A stretch of 64,000 bases of DNA, taken from contig CASFCS010000013.1 in NCBI GenBank assembly GCA_949293245.1, positions 1 to 64,000 of the forward strand, given 5' to 3'. Of this stretch, positions 33,793 to 45,681 are shown piece after piece. The notes under the pieces are model-generated. The model worked only from the letters and a program-made list of their open reading frames with translations, had not been told where the DNA came from and made no database searches. The position numbers and the translations under genes were made by a program. The stretch comes from an uncultured bacterium (GTDB lineage: Bacteria; Bacillota; Clostridia; Oscillospirales; Oscillospiraceae). Position 1 is the first letter of the stretch, and each line of letters opens with the position of its first letter.

Positions 33793-34719
33793 TTACTCCT
33801 CCATGGGCCCCAGGGTGCGGATCTCCATCTCCAGCTCCACCCCGGTCTGCTCCAGCACCCGGGCCTTCACCAGCCCGGCCAGGTTCCACACGTCGGCACA
33901 GGTGGCCCCGCCGGTGTTGATGAGAAAGCCGCTGTGCTTCTCCGACACCTGGGCGCCCCCCACGGTGAGGCCCTTCAGGCCGCACTCCTCGATGAGGGCG
34001 GCGGCAAAGTGCCCCTCCGGCCGCTTGAAGGTGCTCCCCCCGCTGGGGTACTCCAGGGGCTGCTTCTCCCGGCGGCGGCGGGCCAGATCCTCCATCTTGG
34101 CCCGGATGTCCGCCGCGTCCCCATGCCCCAGGGCCATCTCCGCTTCCAGGATGAGCCAGTCCGGCCGGCCGGAGAAGATGCTGCGGCGGTAGGCAAGGCC
34201 GCACTCCGCCGCCGGCAGGGTCACCACCCGGCCCGTCTCGTCGAGAAAGGTGACGGCGGTGAGCACCTGGACCATCTCCCCGCCGTAGGCCCCCGCGTTC
34301 ATCACCACCGCGCCCCCCAGGGTGCCGGGGATGCCGTGGGCGAACTCCAGCCCCGTGAGGCTCATGCCCAGGGCGGCGTTGGCCAGCCGGGCAAGGGGGA
34401 TGCCGCTCTCCGCCCGCAGGCGGCCCTTCACCACCCGCACCTGGTCCAGGCCGCTGGTCTTGAGCACAAAACCGTCATACCCCTTGTCGGACACCAGCAG
34501 GTTGCTGCCGTTGCCCAGGTAGAAGGGCCGCACCCCCAGCTCCAGGGCCAGGCGCACCGCGGCGGCGGCCTCCTTCCGGTCCCGGGGGATGGCCATCAGG
34601 GCGGCGGGGCCCCCCACCCGGAAGGTGGTGTGGCGGCTCATGGGCTCCTCCTGCCGCAGCTCCAGCTCCGGCAGGGCGGCGGTCAGGGCCGCTTTGAGTG
34701 TTTCCATCGTGGCGTTCAT
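33793..34719 (-). CDS. murB: UDP-N-acetylenolpyruvoylglucosamine reductase
   Basis: The 308-residue FAD enzyme reduces UDP-GlcNAc-enolpyruvate to UDP-MurNAc in peptidoglycan synthesis. FAD-binding segments are FYLGNGSNLLVSDKGYDGF and HGIPGTLGGAVVMNAGAYGG. Active-site segments are YRRSIF and YPSGGSTFKRPEG with the catalytic Ser, and the C-terminus has EIRTLGPMEE. ATG 34719 is chosen for AGAGGA close upstream and because homologues start here; the frame upstream to 34833 has no support. It heads the murB-rapZ-yvcK-whiA cluster. Confidence 0.94.
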   Translation of the reverse strand: MNATMETLKAALTAALPELELRQEEPMSRHTTFRVGGPAALMAIPRDRKEAAAAVRLALELGVRPFYLGNGSNLLVSDKGYDGFVLKTSGLDQVRVVKGRLRAESGIPLARLANAALGMSLTGLEFAHGIPGTLGGAVVMNAGAYGGEMVQVLTAVTFLDETGRVVTLPAAECGLAYRRSIFSGRPDWLILEAEMALGHGDAADIRAKMEDLARRRREKQPLEYPSGGSTFKRPEGHFAAALIEECGLKGLTVGGAQVSEKHSGFLINTGGATCADVWNLAGLVKARVLEQTGVELEMEIRTLGPMEE

Positions 34720-34818
34720 AGCTGTCCTCTCTGCCCGGGCCCCGGGGGCCCGGGCGGTCCATATGATAAAAGGGGCCGGGGCCCCGGCTGATTTGCCAGG
34801 TATTATTATAATGCGTAC

Positions 34819-35058
34819 TGAACAAAGCCACAAGCCTTGAAAGCCAAAGCGTTCAAGGCCAACTGGCTTTGTTCATGTGCAAGGTTTTTTGGGGTCATTT
34901 TGTCCAAAAACCTTGCACCTTCCACTGGCGCGTATCAACGTGCCAGTGGAAATACGCATTGTAACAATGGCTGAATTCCATAAAAGCGGCTCCTTTGAGC
35001 CGTTTTTATGGAATTGCGCGGCTGCCGCCGCGTGAATAAACCGATGTTCGGTTTATTC
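34819..35058. repeat. Chain of six hairpins upstream of murB
   Basis: No gene lies between murB and gltD. Consecutive stem-loops fill this part: 34819-34875 (long, two-tier), 34877-34918, 34921-34950, 34976-35014, 35017-35032 and the perfect 35034-35058. A short CATTG/CAATG pair lies between. The segment is AT-rich and bordered by ATTATTATA motifs at about 34803 and 35066. It precedes murB on its sense strand and may be a structured leader or an inserted structured element. Confidence 0.55.
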
Positions 35059-35135
35059 AGCAGACATTATTATAGCAAATCCCGCGGGAGATTAGAATAC
35101 CCCCGGGGCAAGATTCTTTCTCCCCCAAAAGCCCA

Positions 35136-35446
35136 GGGAGCGCCCTCTGGCGGGGCGCTCCCTGCAGTCTATCGAAAAAGCCAAAGCCTGTGCAAGAACA
35201 GAACGTGTCTTGCAAGGCAAAAAAGCCCTCGGCAGAGTTTTGCCGCCCGGGGGCGGCAAAATAAGATCAAATCCGTTTTTTCCGGGGACATGTGCCTCGG
35301 AAAAAACACTTCTCAGCCCGCAAGCGTGCGAGCAACGCGAGTGCGACGAAGCGGGCCGCATCCCTTCAAAAAAATGCTTGCATTTTTTTGAAGCGTGTCG
35401 ACTTGTTCGACACGCTTCAGGGAGCGCCCCGGTGAAGGGGCGCCCC
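35136..35446. repeat. Second hairpin cluster downstream of gltD
   Basis: Further stem-loops occur at 35136-35162, 35238-35261 (perfect), 35275-35307, 35364-35393 (perfect 14-bp stem ending in seven T/A), 35392-35416 and 35420-35446. The sequence CAGGGAGCGCCC is repeated at about 35134 and 35418. Those nearest 35446 probably terminate the gltB-gltD transcript; the others are unexplained. Confidence 0.55.
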
Positions 35447-35476
35447 CGGCGCTCCGGGCCGGGCATTGCCGGTCCG

Positions 35477-36955
<1,479 letters not shown>

Positions 36956-36957
36956 GG

Positions 36958-39900
36958 TTATTCCCCCTTCCGGCGGGTGTTGACGTAAAAGGCCTCCACC
37001 TGGGCCTCTTCCCGGCTCATACCCTTCTCCTCATACTGGGCGATGGTGCGCAGCATCCGGTCGTAGTCATGGGGCAGGATCTTCTTGAAGAGAGGCAGGT
37101 AGTCCTGGAAGTGGTCCAGGATGTGCCTGGCCTTGACCGAGCCGGTGGCGTCGGCGTGGGCCTGGATAAGGCCCCGCAGCTCGGCGATGTCGTGCTTCTC
37201 GGTGACCAGGTCCATGGACACCAGGGCCTTGTTCAGCCGCAGGTAGAGGTCCCGGTCCTCGTCCAGCACATAGGCCACGCCGCCCGACATGCCGGCGGCA
37301 AAGTTCTTGCCGGTACGGCCCAGCACCACCACCCGGCCGCCGGTCATATACTCGCAGCCGTGGTCGCCTACTCCCTCCACCACGGCGGCAGCGCCGGAGT
37401 TGCGCACACAGAAGCGCTCTCCCGCCACGCCGTTGAGATAGGCGGAGCCGCTGGTGGCGCCGTACAGGGCCACGTTGCCCACCAGGATGTTCTCCGACGA
37501 TACAAAGGTGCTGTTTCTGGGGGGATAGACCACCAGCTTGCCCCCGGAGAGGCCCTTGCCCAGGTAGTCGTTGGCGTCCCCCTCCAGCTCCAGGGTGAGG
37601 CCCTTGGGCAGGAAGGCCCCGAAGGACTGGCCGCCTCCGCCGGTACATTTCACCACAAAGGTGTCCTCCGGCAGGGCGCTGCCGTGGATGCGGGTGATGT
37701 CCGAGCCCAGGATGGTGCCCACCGCCCGGTCGGTGGAGGACACCGCCGTCTCCAGCCGTCTTGGGGTCCCCTGGGCCAGAGCCTCGCCCAGATCCCGCTC
37801 CAGCACCTTCAGGTCAACCGTATCCTCCAGATGGAAGTCATAGGCGTCCGCCGGGTCGAAGTGGGTCTTGGCCGCCCCGGCGTAGGGGTTATCCAGCACG
37901 GCGGACAGGTCAACCATAGAAGCTCTGTAGTTGACAGCAGGGCTGCGGACCTGAAGCAGGTCCGTGCGGCCCACCAGCTCCTCCACGGTGCGCACCCCCA
38001 GACGTGCCATGTGCTCCCGCAGCTCCTGGGCGATGAAGCGCATGAAGTTGACCACATACTCCGGTTTGCCGGCGAAGCGCTTTCTCAGCTCCGGGTTCTG
38101 GGTGGCCACCCCCACGGGGCAGGTGTCCAGATTGCACACCCGCATCATCACGCACCCCATGGTCACCAGGGGCGCGGTGGCAAAGCCGAACTCCTCCGCC
38201 CCCAGCATACAGGCGATGGCCACGTCCCGGCCGCTCATGAGCTTGCCGTCGGTCTCCACCACCACCCGGGAGCGCAGCCCGTTTTCAATGAGGGTCTGGT
38301 GGGTCTCCGCCAACCCCAGCTCCCAGGGCAGGCCGGCGTTGTGGATGGAGGTGCGGGGGGCGGCGCCGGTGCCTCCGTCATAGCCCGAGATGAGGACCAC
38401 CTGGGCCCCGGCCTTGGCCACGCCGGCGGCGATGGTGCCCACTCCCGCCTCGCTCACCAGCTTCACCGAGATGCGGGCGCGGCGGTTGGCGTTTTTCAGG
38501 TCGTAGATCAGCTGGGAGAGGTCCTCGATGGAATAGATATCGTGGTGGGGCGGCGGGGAGATCAGGGTGACGCCGGGGGTAGAGTGGCGGCACTTGGCGA
38601 TCCAGGGGTAGATCTTTCCGCCGGGCAGCTGGCCCCCCTCCCCGGGCTTGGCCCCCTGGGCCATCTTGATCTGGAGCTCCTGGGCGCTCACCAGGTACTC
38701 ACTGGTGACACCGAAGCGGCCGGAGGCCACCTGCTTGATGGCCGAGCAGCGCGCGGGATCGTGGAGCCGGTCGGGCTCCTCGCCCCCCTCGCCCGAGTTG
38801 GACTTGCCTCCCAGCAGGTTCATGGCCTGGGCCAGACACTCGTGGGCCTCCCGGGAGATGGAGCCGTAGCTCATGGCCCCGGTCTTGAAGCGCCTGACAA
38901 TGGAGTCCACGCTCTCCACCTCCTCCAAGGGGAGGGGCGTGTCGGCGTACTTCATGTCCAGCAGCCCTCTGAGGGTGTGGGGCTGGGTCTCGTCGTCCAC
39001 CAGGGCGGTGTACTCCTTGAACAGGCCGTAATCCCCCTTCCGGGTGGCCTGCTGGAGCAGGTGGATGGTGCGGGGGTTGTACATGTGGTCCTCGCCGCCG
39101 GAACGGGCCTTGTGGAAGCCCAGGGAGTCCAGGGTGGGATCAGTCTCCAGACCCAGGGGATCAAAGGCCCGGGAGTGGTTGCGGTCCACCATCTGGGCGA
39201 TCTCGGCCAGGCCGATGCCTCCCACCCGGGAGACCGTGTTGGTAAAGTATTTGTCAATGACCGCCCTGCTGATGCCGATGGCCTCAAAGATCTGGGCGGA
39301 CTGGTAGGACTGGAGGGTGGAGATGCCCATCTTGGAGGCGATCTTCACGATGCCGTGGAGAATGGCGGAGTTGTAATCCGCCACGGCGGTGTGGTAGTCC
39401 TTGTCCAGCAGCCCCTCCTCGATGAGGTCCACAATGGTCTCCTCCGCCAGGTAGGGGTTGATGGCCCGGGCGCCGTACCCCAGCAGGGTGGCGAAGTGGT
39501 GCACGTCCCGGGGCTCGGCGGACTCCAGCAGGATGGACACGGCGGTACGCTTTTTGGTGCGGATCAGGTGCTGCTCCACGGCGGACACCGCCAGCAGGGA
39601 CGGGATGGCCACGTGGTTCTCATCCACCCCCCGGTCGGACAGGATCACCACATTGGCCCCGTTCCGCCAGGCCCGGTCCACCGCCAGGGCCAGCTGGTCC
39701 AGGGCCCGGTCCAGGGGGGTGTTCTTGTAGGTGAGGATGGACACGGTGGCCACCTGGAAGCCGGGCTGGTCCATGGCCTTGATTTTCATCAGGTCCGTGG
39801 AGGTGAGGATGGGGTTGTGGATCTGGAGCACCCGGCAGTTGTCCGCCTTCTCCTGGAGCAGGTTGCCGTCATCCCCCACATACACCGTGGTGTCGGTGAC

Positions 39901-41505
39901 GATCTCCTCCCGGATGGCGTCGATGGGGGGGTTGGTCACCTGGGCAAAGAGCTGCTTGAAGTACTGGAACAGGGGCTGGTCCCGGTGGTCCAGCACCGCC
40001 AGGGGGATGTCGGTCCCCATGGCGGCGGTGGGCTCCACCCCGGTGCGGGCCATGGGCAAAATGGTGTTGCGCACATCCTCGTAGGTGTAGCCGAAGGCCT
40101 TCTGCAGGCGGCGCAGCTCCTGGCTGGAGCGGCGCTCCACCCGGCGGTTGGGGATGGGCAGGCCGGCCAGGTGCAGGAGGTTGGCGTCCAGCCACTCCCC
40201 ATAGGGCTGCCGGGCGGCGTAGCCCTCCTTGAGCTCCTCATCGCCCATGACACGGCCCGCCTTCAGGTCCACCAGCAGCATCCGCCCGGGCTGGAGGCGG
40301 GACTTCTCCACGATGTGCTCCGGCTCCACCTCCAGCACCCCCACCTCGGAGGAGAGGATGAGGCGGTCATCATCGGTGATATAGTAGCGGGAGGGGCGCA
40401 GGCCGTTGCGGTCCAGCACCGCCCCCACCATGTCCCCGTCGGAGAAGAGGATGGCCGCCGGGCCGTCCCAGGGCTCCATCAGGGTGGCGTAATACTGGTA
40501 CAGGTCCCGCCGGGCCCGGGAGAGGGCCTTGTCCCCCTTCCAGGGCTCGGGAATGCAGGCCATCACCGCCAGGGGCAGGTCCATCCCCGCCATCATGAGG
40601 AATTCCAGGGTGTTGTCCAGCATGGCCGAGTCGGAGCCCGCCACGTTCACCACCGGCAGCACCTTGTCCATGTCCTCCGAGAGCAGCGGAGAGGACATGG
40701 TCTCCTCCCGGGCCAGCATCCGGTCCACGTTGCCCCGGATGGTGTTGATCTCCCCGTTGTGGGCCAGGATGCGGTTGGGGTGGGCCCGCTCCCAGGAGGG
40801 GTTGGTGTTGGTGGAAAACCGGGAGTGGACCAGGGCAATGGCGGAGGCGTAGTCCTCGTCCTGCAGGTCGGGGTAGAACCTGCGCAGCTGCCCCACCAGG
40901 AACATGCCCTTGTAGACGATGGTGCGGCTGGAGAGGGACACCACATAGGTGTTGTCGTTGGACTGCTCGAACACCCGCCGGGCTACATAGAGCTTCCGGT
41001 CAAAGGCCAGGCCCCGCTCGGTCTCCGCCGGGCGGGCCACAAAAGCCTGCTCAATGTAGGGCATTTTGTCCAGGGCCTTTTGCCCCAGCACCTGGGGACA
41101 CACGGGCACCTCCCGCCAGCCCAGAAACTCCATGCCCTCCTTGGCCACAATGACCTCAAACATTTTCTTGGCCTGGCTGCGCTTGAGCGGGTCACCGGGG
41201 AAGAAGAACATGCCCACGCCATAGTCCCGCTCATCCCCGATGGACAGCCCCAGGCGCTCCGCCTCCCGGGAGAAGAACCGGTGGGAGATCTGGACCAGAA
41301 TGCCCACGCCGTCTCCGGTCTCCCCCCGGGCGTCCTTCCCCGCCCGGTGCTCCAGCTTCTCCACGATCTTCAGCGCGTCGTCCACCGCCTGGTGGGTGGG
41401 GACGCCCTTGATGCTCACCACGGCGCCGATGCCGCAGGCGTCGTGCTCAAACCGGGGGTGGTAGAGCCCCCGGGGTTGGTATCCTTCCCTTCTTTGCTCC
41501 TGCAT
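36958..41505 (-). CDS. gltB: Glutamate synthase, large subunit
   Basis: The 1515-residue enzyme makes two glutamates from glutamine and 2-oxoglutarate. A propeptide of about 22 residues ends at HDA before the catalytic Cys of CGIGAVVSIKG, the glutaminase domain. A central domain follows, then the FMN-binding synthase domain (ISPPPHHDIYSIEDLSQLI, EGGQLPGGKIYPWIAK) and the 3Fe-4S cysteines in GCVMMRVCNLDTCPVG. The C-terminus has a GXGXG beta-helix. ATG 41505 sits nine bases after AAGGGG; ATG 41511 is an alternative. The open frame upstream to 41925 overlaps dapL and is not used. It lies 35 bases after dapL. Confidence 0.96.
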   Translation of the reverse strand: MQEQRREGYQPRGLYHPRFEHDACGIGAVVSIKGVPTHQAVDDALKIVEKLEHRAGKDARGETGDGVGILVQISHRFFSREAERLGLSIGDERDYGVGMFFFPGDPLKRSQAKKMFEVIVAKEGMEFLGWREVPVCPQVLGQKALDKMPYIEQAFVARPAETERGLAFDRKLYVARRVFEQSNDNTYVVSLSSRTIVYKGMFLVGQLRRFYPDLQDEDYASAIALVHSRFSTNTNPSWERAHPNRILAHNGEINTIRGNVDRMLAREETMSSPLLSEDMDKVLPVVNVAGSDSAMLDNTLEFLMMAGMDLPLAVMACIPEPWKGDKALSRARRDLYQYYATLMEPWDGPAAILFSDGDMVGAVLDRNGLRPSRYYITDDDRLILSSEVGVLEVEPEHIVEKSRLQPGRMLLVDLKAGRVMGDEELKEGYAARQPYGEWLDANLLHLAGLPIPNRRVERRSSQELRRLQKAFGYTYEDVRNTILPMARTGVEPTAAMGTDIPLAVLDHRDQPLFQYFKQLFAQVTNPPIDAIREEIVTDTTVYVGDDGNLLQEKADNCRVLQIHNPILTSTDLMKIKAMDQPGFQVATVSILTYKNTPLDRALDQLALAVDRAWRNGANVVILSDRGVDENHVAIPSLLAVSAVEQHLIRTKKRTAVSILLESAEPRDVHHFATLLGYGARAINPYLAEETIVDLIEEGLLDKDYHTAVADYNSAILHGIVKIASKMGISTLQSYQSAQIFEAIGISRAVIDKYFTNTVSRVGGIGLAEIAQMVDRNHSRAFDPLGLETDPTLDSLGFHKARSGGEDHMYNPRTIHLLQQATRKGDYGLFKEYTALVDDETQPHTLRGLLDMKYADTPLPLEEVESVDSIVRRFKTGAMSYGSISREAHECLAQAMNLLGGKSNSGEGGEEPDRLHDPARCSAIKQVASGRFGVTSEYLVSAQELQIKMAQGAKPGEGGQLPGGKIYPWIAKCRHSTPGVTLISPPPHHDIYSIEDLSQLIYDLKNANRRARISVKLVSEAGVGTIAAGVAKAGAQVVLISGYDGGTGAAPRTSIHNAGLPWELGLAETHQTLIENGLRSRVVVETDGKLMSGRDVAIACMLGAEEFGFATAPLVTMGCVMMRVCNLDTCPVGVATQNPELRKRFAGKPEYVVNFMRFIAQELREHMARLGVRTVEELVGRTDLLQVRSPAVNYRASMVDLSAVLDNPYAGAAKTHFDPADAYDFHLEDTVDLKVLERDLGEALAQGTPRRLETAVSSTDRAVGTILGSDITRIHGSALPEDTFVVKCTGGGGQSFGAFLPKGLTLELEGDANDYLGKGLSGGKLVVYPPRNSTFVSSENILVGNVALYGATSGSAYLNGVAGERFCVRNSGAAAVVEGVGDHGCEYMTGGRVVVLGRTGKNFAAGMSGGVAYVLDEDRDLYLRLNKALVSMDLVTEKHDIAELRGLIQAHADATGSVKARHILDHFQDYLPLFKKILPHDYDRMLRTIAQYEEKGMSREEAQVEAFYVNTRRKGE

Positions 41506-41540
41506 GTGCATTATCCCCTTCCCAGCCCTGCGGGCAGCTG

Positions 41541-42758
41541 TTACAAAATGGCTTTGATGCGCTCCACCGCCCGGGTGGTGTCCTCCCGGCTGCCGAAGGC
41601 GGTGAGCCGGATGTACCCCTCGCCGGAGGGGCCGAAGCCCGCGCCGGGGGTGGTGACCACACAGGCCTGGTGGAGGAGCTTGTCGAAGAACCCCCAGGAG
41701 TCCATGCCCTGGGGCACGGCGCACCAAATGTAGGGGGCGTTGATGCCGCCGTATACCTGGAGTCCCGCGGCGGTGAGGCCCACCTTGATGATGGCGGCGT
41801 TCTCCATATAGTAGTCGATGGTGGCCTTCACCTGGGCCTGGCCCTCCGGGGTGAACACCGCCGCCGCCCCCCGCTGGACCACATAGGGCACGCCGTTGAA
41901 CTTGGTGCCCTGGCGGCGGTTCCACAGGGCGTGGAGGCTGACCCCCTCCCGCTCCAGCTCCTTGGGGATCACCGTGTAGGCGCAGCGGGTGCCGGTGAAG
42001 CCGGCGGTCTTGGAGAAGGAGCGGAACTCGATGGCGCAGGTGCGGGCCCCCTCCACCTCAAAGATGCTGTGGGGGATGCCCGGCTGGGTGATATAGGCCT
42101 CGTAGGCGCTGTCGTACAGGATCACGCTGGAGTTGGCGTTGGCGTAGTCCACCCAGGTCTTGAGCTGGTCATAGGTGGCCGCCGCCCCGGTGGGGTTGTT
42201 GGGGGAGCAGATATAGATGAGGTCGGGGGCCTTCCCTGCGGGCAGGGCGGGGAAAAATCCGTTTTCCGCCGTGCAGGGCAGGTACACCAGGCCGGTCCAC
42301 TTCTCCCCGTCAAACTCCCCCGCCCGGCCGGCCATGGCGTTGGTGTCCACATACACGGGATACACCGGGTCGCACACCGCCACCAGGTTGTTTCCCGAGA
42401 AGATGTCCCCGATGTTGCCGCAGTCGCTCTTGGCCCCGTCGGAGACGAAGATCTCGTCGTCGGCGATGTCCACCCCGGCGGCCTTGTAGGAGTCCCGGAT
42501 GGCAAAGCGCAGGAAGTCGTAGGCGCAGCCCGTCTCCTCGCAGTAGCCCCGGAAGGTCTCCTTGTGTCCCATCTCCCGGGCGGCCTCCACCATGGCCTCC
42601 ACCACTGCGGGGGCCAGGGGCTGGGTCACATCCCCGATGCCCAGGCGGATGAGGGGCCTGGGGGGGTCCTGGGCCTCAAAGGCCCGCACCCGCCGGCCGA
42701 TCTCCGGGAAGAGGTATCCCCCCGGCAGCTTCAAAAAATTCTGATTGATATGGGCCAT
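41541..42758 (-). CDS. dapL: LL-diaminopimelate aminotransferase
   Basis: The 405-residue PLP enzyme converts tetrahydrodipicolinate directly to LL-diaminopimelate, a short route to lysine and cell wall used by many Clostridia. The N-terminus [17 protein letters not shown], the segment [15 protein letters not shown] and the PLP-Lys motif [10 protein letters not shown] are all typical. AAAGGAGG lies seven bases before the start. It follows dapF by 18 bases, and the dapF-dapL-gltB-gltD order suggests one transcript linking glutamate supply to a glutamate-dependent transamination. Confidence 0.95.
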   Translation of the reverse strand: MAHINQNFLKLPGGYLFPEIGRRVRAFEAQDPPRPLIRLGIGDVTQPLAPAVVEAMVEAAREMGHKETFRGYCEETGCAYDFLRFAIRDSYKAAGVDIADDEIFVSDGAKSDCGNIGDIFSGNNLVAVCDPVYPVYVDTNAMAGRAGEFDGEKWTGLVYLPCTAENGFFPALPAGKAPDLIYICSPNNPTGAAATYDQLKTWVDYANANSSVILYDSAYEAYITQPGIPHSIFEVEGARTCAIEFRSFSKTAGFTGTRCAYTVIPKELEREGVSLHALWNRRQGTKFNGVPYVVQRGAAAVFTPEGQAQVKATIDYYMENAAIIKVGLTAAGLQVYGGINAPYIWCAVPQGMDSWGFFDKLLHQACVVTTPGAGFGPSGEGYIRLTAFGSREDTTRAVERIKAIL

Positions 42759-42776
42759 GTGTGGGTCCTCCTTTTG

Positions 42777-43574
42777 TCAGTGGGGGAGCTCCCCCTCAAA
42801 TACGGTGACGGCGGGGCCGGTCATATAGACGTGGCCGTCCTCCTCCGACCAGCGGATGGACAGCTCCCCGCCCAGGAGACACACCGTCACCTCCCGCTCC
42901 GTCAGGCCGTCCAGAATGGCGGCCACGGCGGTGGCGCAGGCTCCGGTGCCGCAGGCCAGGGTCTCCCCGCTGCCCCGCTCCCACACCCGCATGCGCAGGG
43001 TGCGCCGGTCCGCCACCTCCACGAACTCCGTGTTGGTGCGGTTGGGGAAGTGGGGGTGGTTCTCGAAGGCGGGGCCGATGGCCTCCAGGTTCAGGCCGTC
43101 AATCCCCTCCTGCCAGATCACCAGGTGGGGGTTGCCCATGGACACCGGGCGGCCCGTCTTGGCCTCCCCCTCCACCGTTACGGGGATGGGCTCCTCCCAG
43201 GTGGGGACCCCCATGTCCACCGTCACGGCAGACACGGCGCCATCCTCCACCGTCAGCTTCAGGTACTTGATCCCCGCCAGGGTCTCCACCGCCAGGGGGT
43301 CGGTCTTGGCGCTCAGGCCCTTGTCGTAGATGAATTTCCCCACGCAGCGGATGCCGTTGCCGCACATCTCCCCCTCGGAGCCGTCGGCGTTGAACATCCG
43401 CATGCGGAAATCCGCCTTGTCCGAGGGACAGATGCAGATCAGGCCGTCCCCGCCCACGCCGAAGTGGCGGTCGGACAGGCGGCGGGCCAGCCCCGGCAGG
43501 TCCGCCGGCTCCCCGGCGGTGCAGTCCAGGTAGATATAGTCATTCCCCAAACCCTGCATTTTTGTAAATTTCAT
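42777..43574 (-). CDS. dapF: Diaminopimelate epimerase
   Basis: The 265-residue enzyme interconverts LL- and meso-diaminopimelate. The two catalytic cysteines are in MCGNGIRC (about residues 70-77) and ACGTGACATAV (about 208-218). The start MKFTKMQGLGNDYIYLD is diagnostic. AGGTGATGG precedes the ATG. It is immediately upstream of dapL. Confidence 0.96.
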   Translation of the reverse strand: MKFTKMQGLGNDYIYLDCTAGEPADLPGLARRLSDRHFGVGGDGLICICPSDKADFRMRMFNADGSEGEMCGNGIRCVGKFIYDKGLSAKTDPLAVETLAGIKYLKLTVEDGAVSAVTVDMGVPTWEEPIPVTVEGEAKTGRPVSMGNPHLVIWQEGIDGLNLEAIGPAFENHPHFPNRTNTEFVEVADRRTLRMRVWERGSGETLACGTGACATAVAAILDGLTEREVTVCLLGGELSIRWSEEDGHVYMTGPAVTVFEGELPH

Positions 43575-43641
43575 TCCATCACCTCATGGAGCGGGCAGCC
43601 CGCTCTTTTACGCATTGCAGTCGAAAAGTAAAAAGTATGAA

Positions 43642-43678
43642 AGATGGGCGGCAGTCCAAACCCGGCTGCCGCCCATCT
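43642..43678 (-). terminator. Terminator after the ANTAR regulator gene
   Basis: A 13-bp perfect stem AGATGGGCGGCAG with its complement is followed on the minus strand by TTCATACTTTTTAC. It separates the glnA-ANTAR unit from dapF. Confidence 0.7.
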
Positions 43679-43713
43679 CAATCCGACATCCTCGTCAAAC
43701 CGTGCCACGCGAT

Positions 43714-44256
43714 TTAATTGTATTCCTCTTCCAGCACCAGGCGGGCCATATCCGCCAGCCTGCGGCCGGAATCCATGCTGCGCTTCTGGAGAAAGCGGTG
43801 GGCCTGGGCCTCGGTCATGCCATGGCGGTCCATCAGCAGGGCCTTGGCCTGGGCCACCAGGGCGGCCTCCGCCTGGCTGCGCTGGGGCTGGCGGGACACC
43901 CGCACGAAGCTGCCGCACATCTGGAGCAGCATCCGCACCGAGGAGACCAGGGCCTCCTTCCGCACGGGGGCGGGCAGCTTGAAGATCTCGTCGCTGCCGC
44001 ACATCTCCAGGCGGCTTTGCACCGCCACCATCATCATAAAGCAGTGGGGGGGCAGGTCGGCGTACAGGTTCTCGCAGCTGTCGTCGGCCAGCTTGTAGCC
44101 GCACACCACCACGGAGATGCCCAGGGTCCGGACCGCCCGGCGAACCTGGTCGGCCGTGCGGCAGAGGGTACACTCGGCAACGGCGTTTGACTCCAGGATC
44201 TCCTTCAGGCGGAGGGCGTTTGCCTCGTTCTCAAAGGCAAGAATGATTTTTTCCAT
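43714..44256 (-). CDS. ANTAR-domain response regulator (RNA-binding antiterminator)
   Basis: The 180-residue protein has a receiver-like N-terminal domain (about 1-115) and a C-terminal ANTAR domain (about 125-180): EAALVAQAKALLMDRHGMTE, then AHRFLQKRSMDSGRRLADMA. ANTAR proteins bind paired RNA hairpins and block intrinsic terminators; family members control nitrogen genes. The receiver looks degenerate: its phospho-acceptor Asp position is unclear (SVVVCGYKLADDSC). The gene follows glnA by 54 bases. A terminator stands in the glnA leader, a natural target. Confidence 0.85.
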   Translation of the reverse strand: MEKIILAFENEANALRLKEILESNAVAECTLCRTADQVRRAVRTLGISVVVCGYKLADDSCENLYADLPPHCFMMMVAVQSRLEMCGSDEIFKLPAPVRKEALVSSVRMLLQMCGSFVRVSRQPQRSQAEAALVAQAKALLMDRHGMTEAQAHRFLQKRSMDSGRRLADMARLVLEEEYN

Positions 44257-44310
44257 GGGCCGTCACTCCCGGGTCCTGATCTCCGGCACCGGCAAAACAG
44301 CTCCAGAAGA

Positions 44311-45642
44311 TCAGTAGTTGATCATATACTTATCAATTTCCCAGCTGGAGACACGGGTACGGTACTCGTCGCACTCGGCCTCCTTGCCGGCGATATACTG
44401 GGAGGCGATATGCTCACCCAGAGTATCCATGATCAGCTGATCCTTCTTCATCTCGGCCAGAGCCTCATGCAGGGCGCCGGGCAGAGAGTCGATGCCCTTG
44501 CTCTTGCGGGTGGCGGCATCCATAGCAAAGATGTTGTCGGTGATCTCGGGGGGCGGGGTCATGCCCTTCTCGATGCCGTCCAGGCCGGCGGCCAGACACA
44601 CTGCCAGCTCCAGATAGGGGTTGCAGGAGGGGTCGGGAGAGCGGAGCTCCACCCGGGTGGACTGGCCCCGGGCCGCGGGAATACGGATGAGGGCGGAGCG
44701 GTTGGAGGCGGACCAGGCCATGTAGCAGGGGGCCTCGTAGCCGGGCACCAGACGCTTGTAGGAGTTGACCAGGGGGTTGGTGATGGCCGCCATGCCCTTC
44801 ATGTGGTAGAGCAGACCGGCGATAAAGGAGTAGGCCTCCTTGGACAGGCCCTTCTCCCCGTCGGGATCGTAGAATACGTTCTTGCCGTTGCGGAAGAGGG
44901 ACATGTTGGTGTGCATGCCCGAGCCGTTGATGCCGAAGATGGGCTTGGGCATAAAGGTGGCATGGAGACCGTTCTTCTGGGCCAGGATCTTCACCGCCAG
45001 CTTGAAGGTCATGATCTTGTCGGCACACTCCAGAGCGGGGGCATACTTGAAGTCGATCTCGTGCTGGCCCTGGGCCACCTCGTGGTGGCTGGCCTCGATC
45101 TCAAAGCCCATGTCCTCCAGGGCCAGACAGATCTCACGCCGGGTGGACTCGCCGTGGTCCAGGGGGCCCAGGTCGAAGTAGCCCGCCTCGTCGTTGGTCT
45201 TGGTGGTGGGCTTGCCCTCCTCGTCGGTCTGGAAGAGGAAGAACTCCGCCTCGGGACCCACATTGAAGGCATCATAGCCCATGGACTTGGCCTTCTCCAG
45301 CACCCGCTGGAGCACGCCTCTGGGGTCGCCCACGAAGGGGGTGCCGTCGGGGTTGTGCACGTCGCAGATCAGCCGGGCCACCTTGCCGTGGGAGGGCCGC
45401 CAGGGGAAGACCACGAAGCTGTCCAGATCGGGGTAGAGATACTGGTCGGACTCGTGGATACGGGTGAAGCCCTCGATGGAGGAGCCGTCAAACATGATCT
45501 GGTTGTTCACGGCCTTCTCGATCTGGGAGGCGGTGATGGCCACATTTTTCAGCTGGCCGAAAATATCCGTAAACTGCATCCGGATAAACTTGATGTCCTG
45601 CTCCCGCACCATGCGGATGATGTCTTCCTTGGTGTACGCCAT
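44311..45642 (-). CDS. glnA: Glutamine synthetase, type I
   Basis: The 443-residue enzyme makes glutamine from glutamate, ammonia and ATP. Visible segments are [10 protein letters not shown] near residue 50, GPEAEFFLF with metal-binding Glu residues, [26 protein letters not shown] and [13 protein letters not shown]. The length and the lack of the adenylylation-site Tyr loop fit the GSI-alpha form of Firmicutes, which is feedback-regulated instead of adenylylated. AAAGGGGAC precedes the start. Confidence 0.96.
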   Translation of the reverse strand: MAYTKEDIIRMVREQDIKFIRMQFTDIFGQLKNVAITASQIEKAVNNQIMFDGSSIEGFTRIHESDQYLYPDLDSFVVFPWRPSHGKVARLICDVHNPDGTPFVGDPRGVLQRVLEKAKSMGYDAFNVGPEAEFFLFQTDEEGKPTTKTNDEAGYFDLGPLDHGESTRREICLALEDMGFEIEASHHEVAQGQHEIDFKYAPALECADKIMTFKLAVKILAQKNGLHATFMPKPIFGINGSGMHTNMSLFRNGKNVFYDPDGEKGLSKEAYSFIAGLLYHMKGMAAITNPLVNSYKRLVPGYEAPCYMAWSASNRSALIRIPAARGQSTRVELRSPDPSCNPYLELAVCLAAGLDGIEKGMTPPPEITDNIFAMDAATRKSKGIDSLPGALHEALAEMKKDQLIMDTLGEHIASQYIAGKEAECDEYRTRVSSWEIDKYMINY

Positions 45643-45681
45643 GGTAGGTGTCCCCTTTCATCACGTTATGCGCTGGAATAA

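Noticed and set aside
37069-41733. Open frame of 1554 codons on the plus strand
   Set aside because: It is the antisense shadow of gltB, with the same His/Gly/Val-rich composition and no ribosome site.
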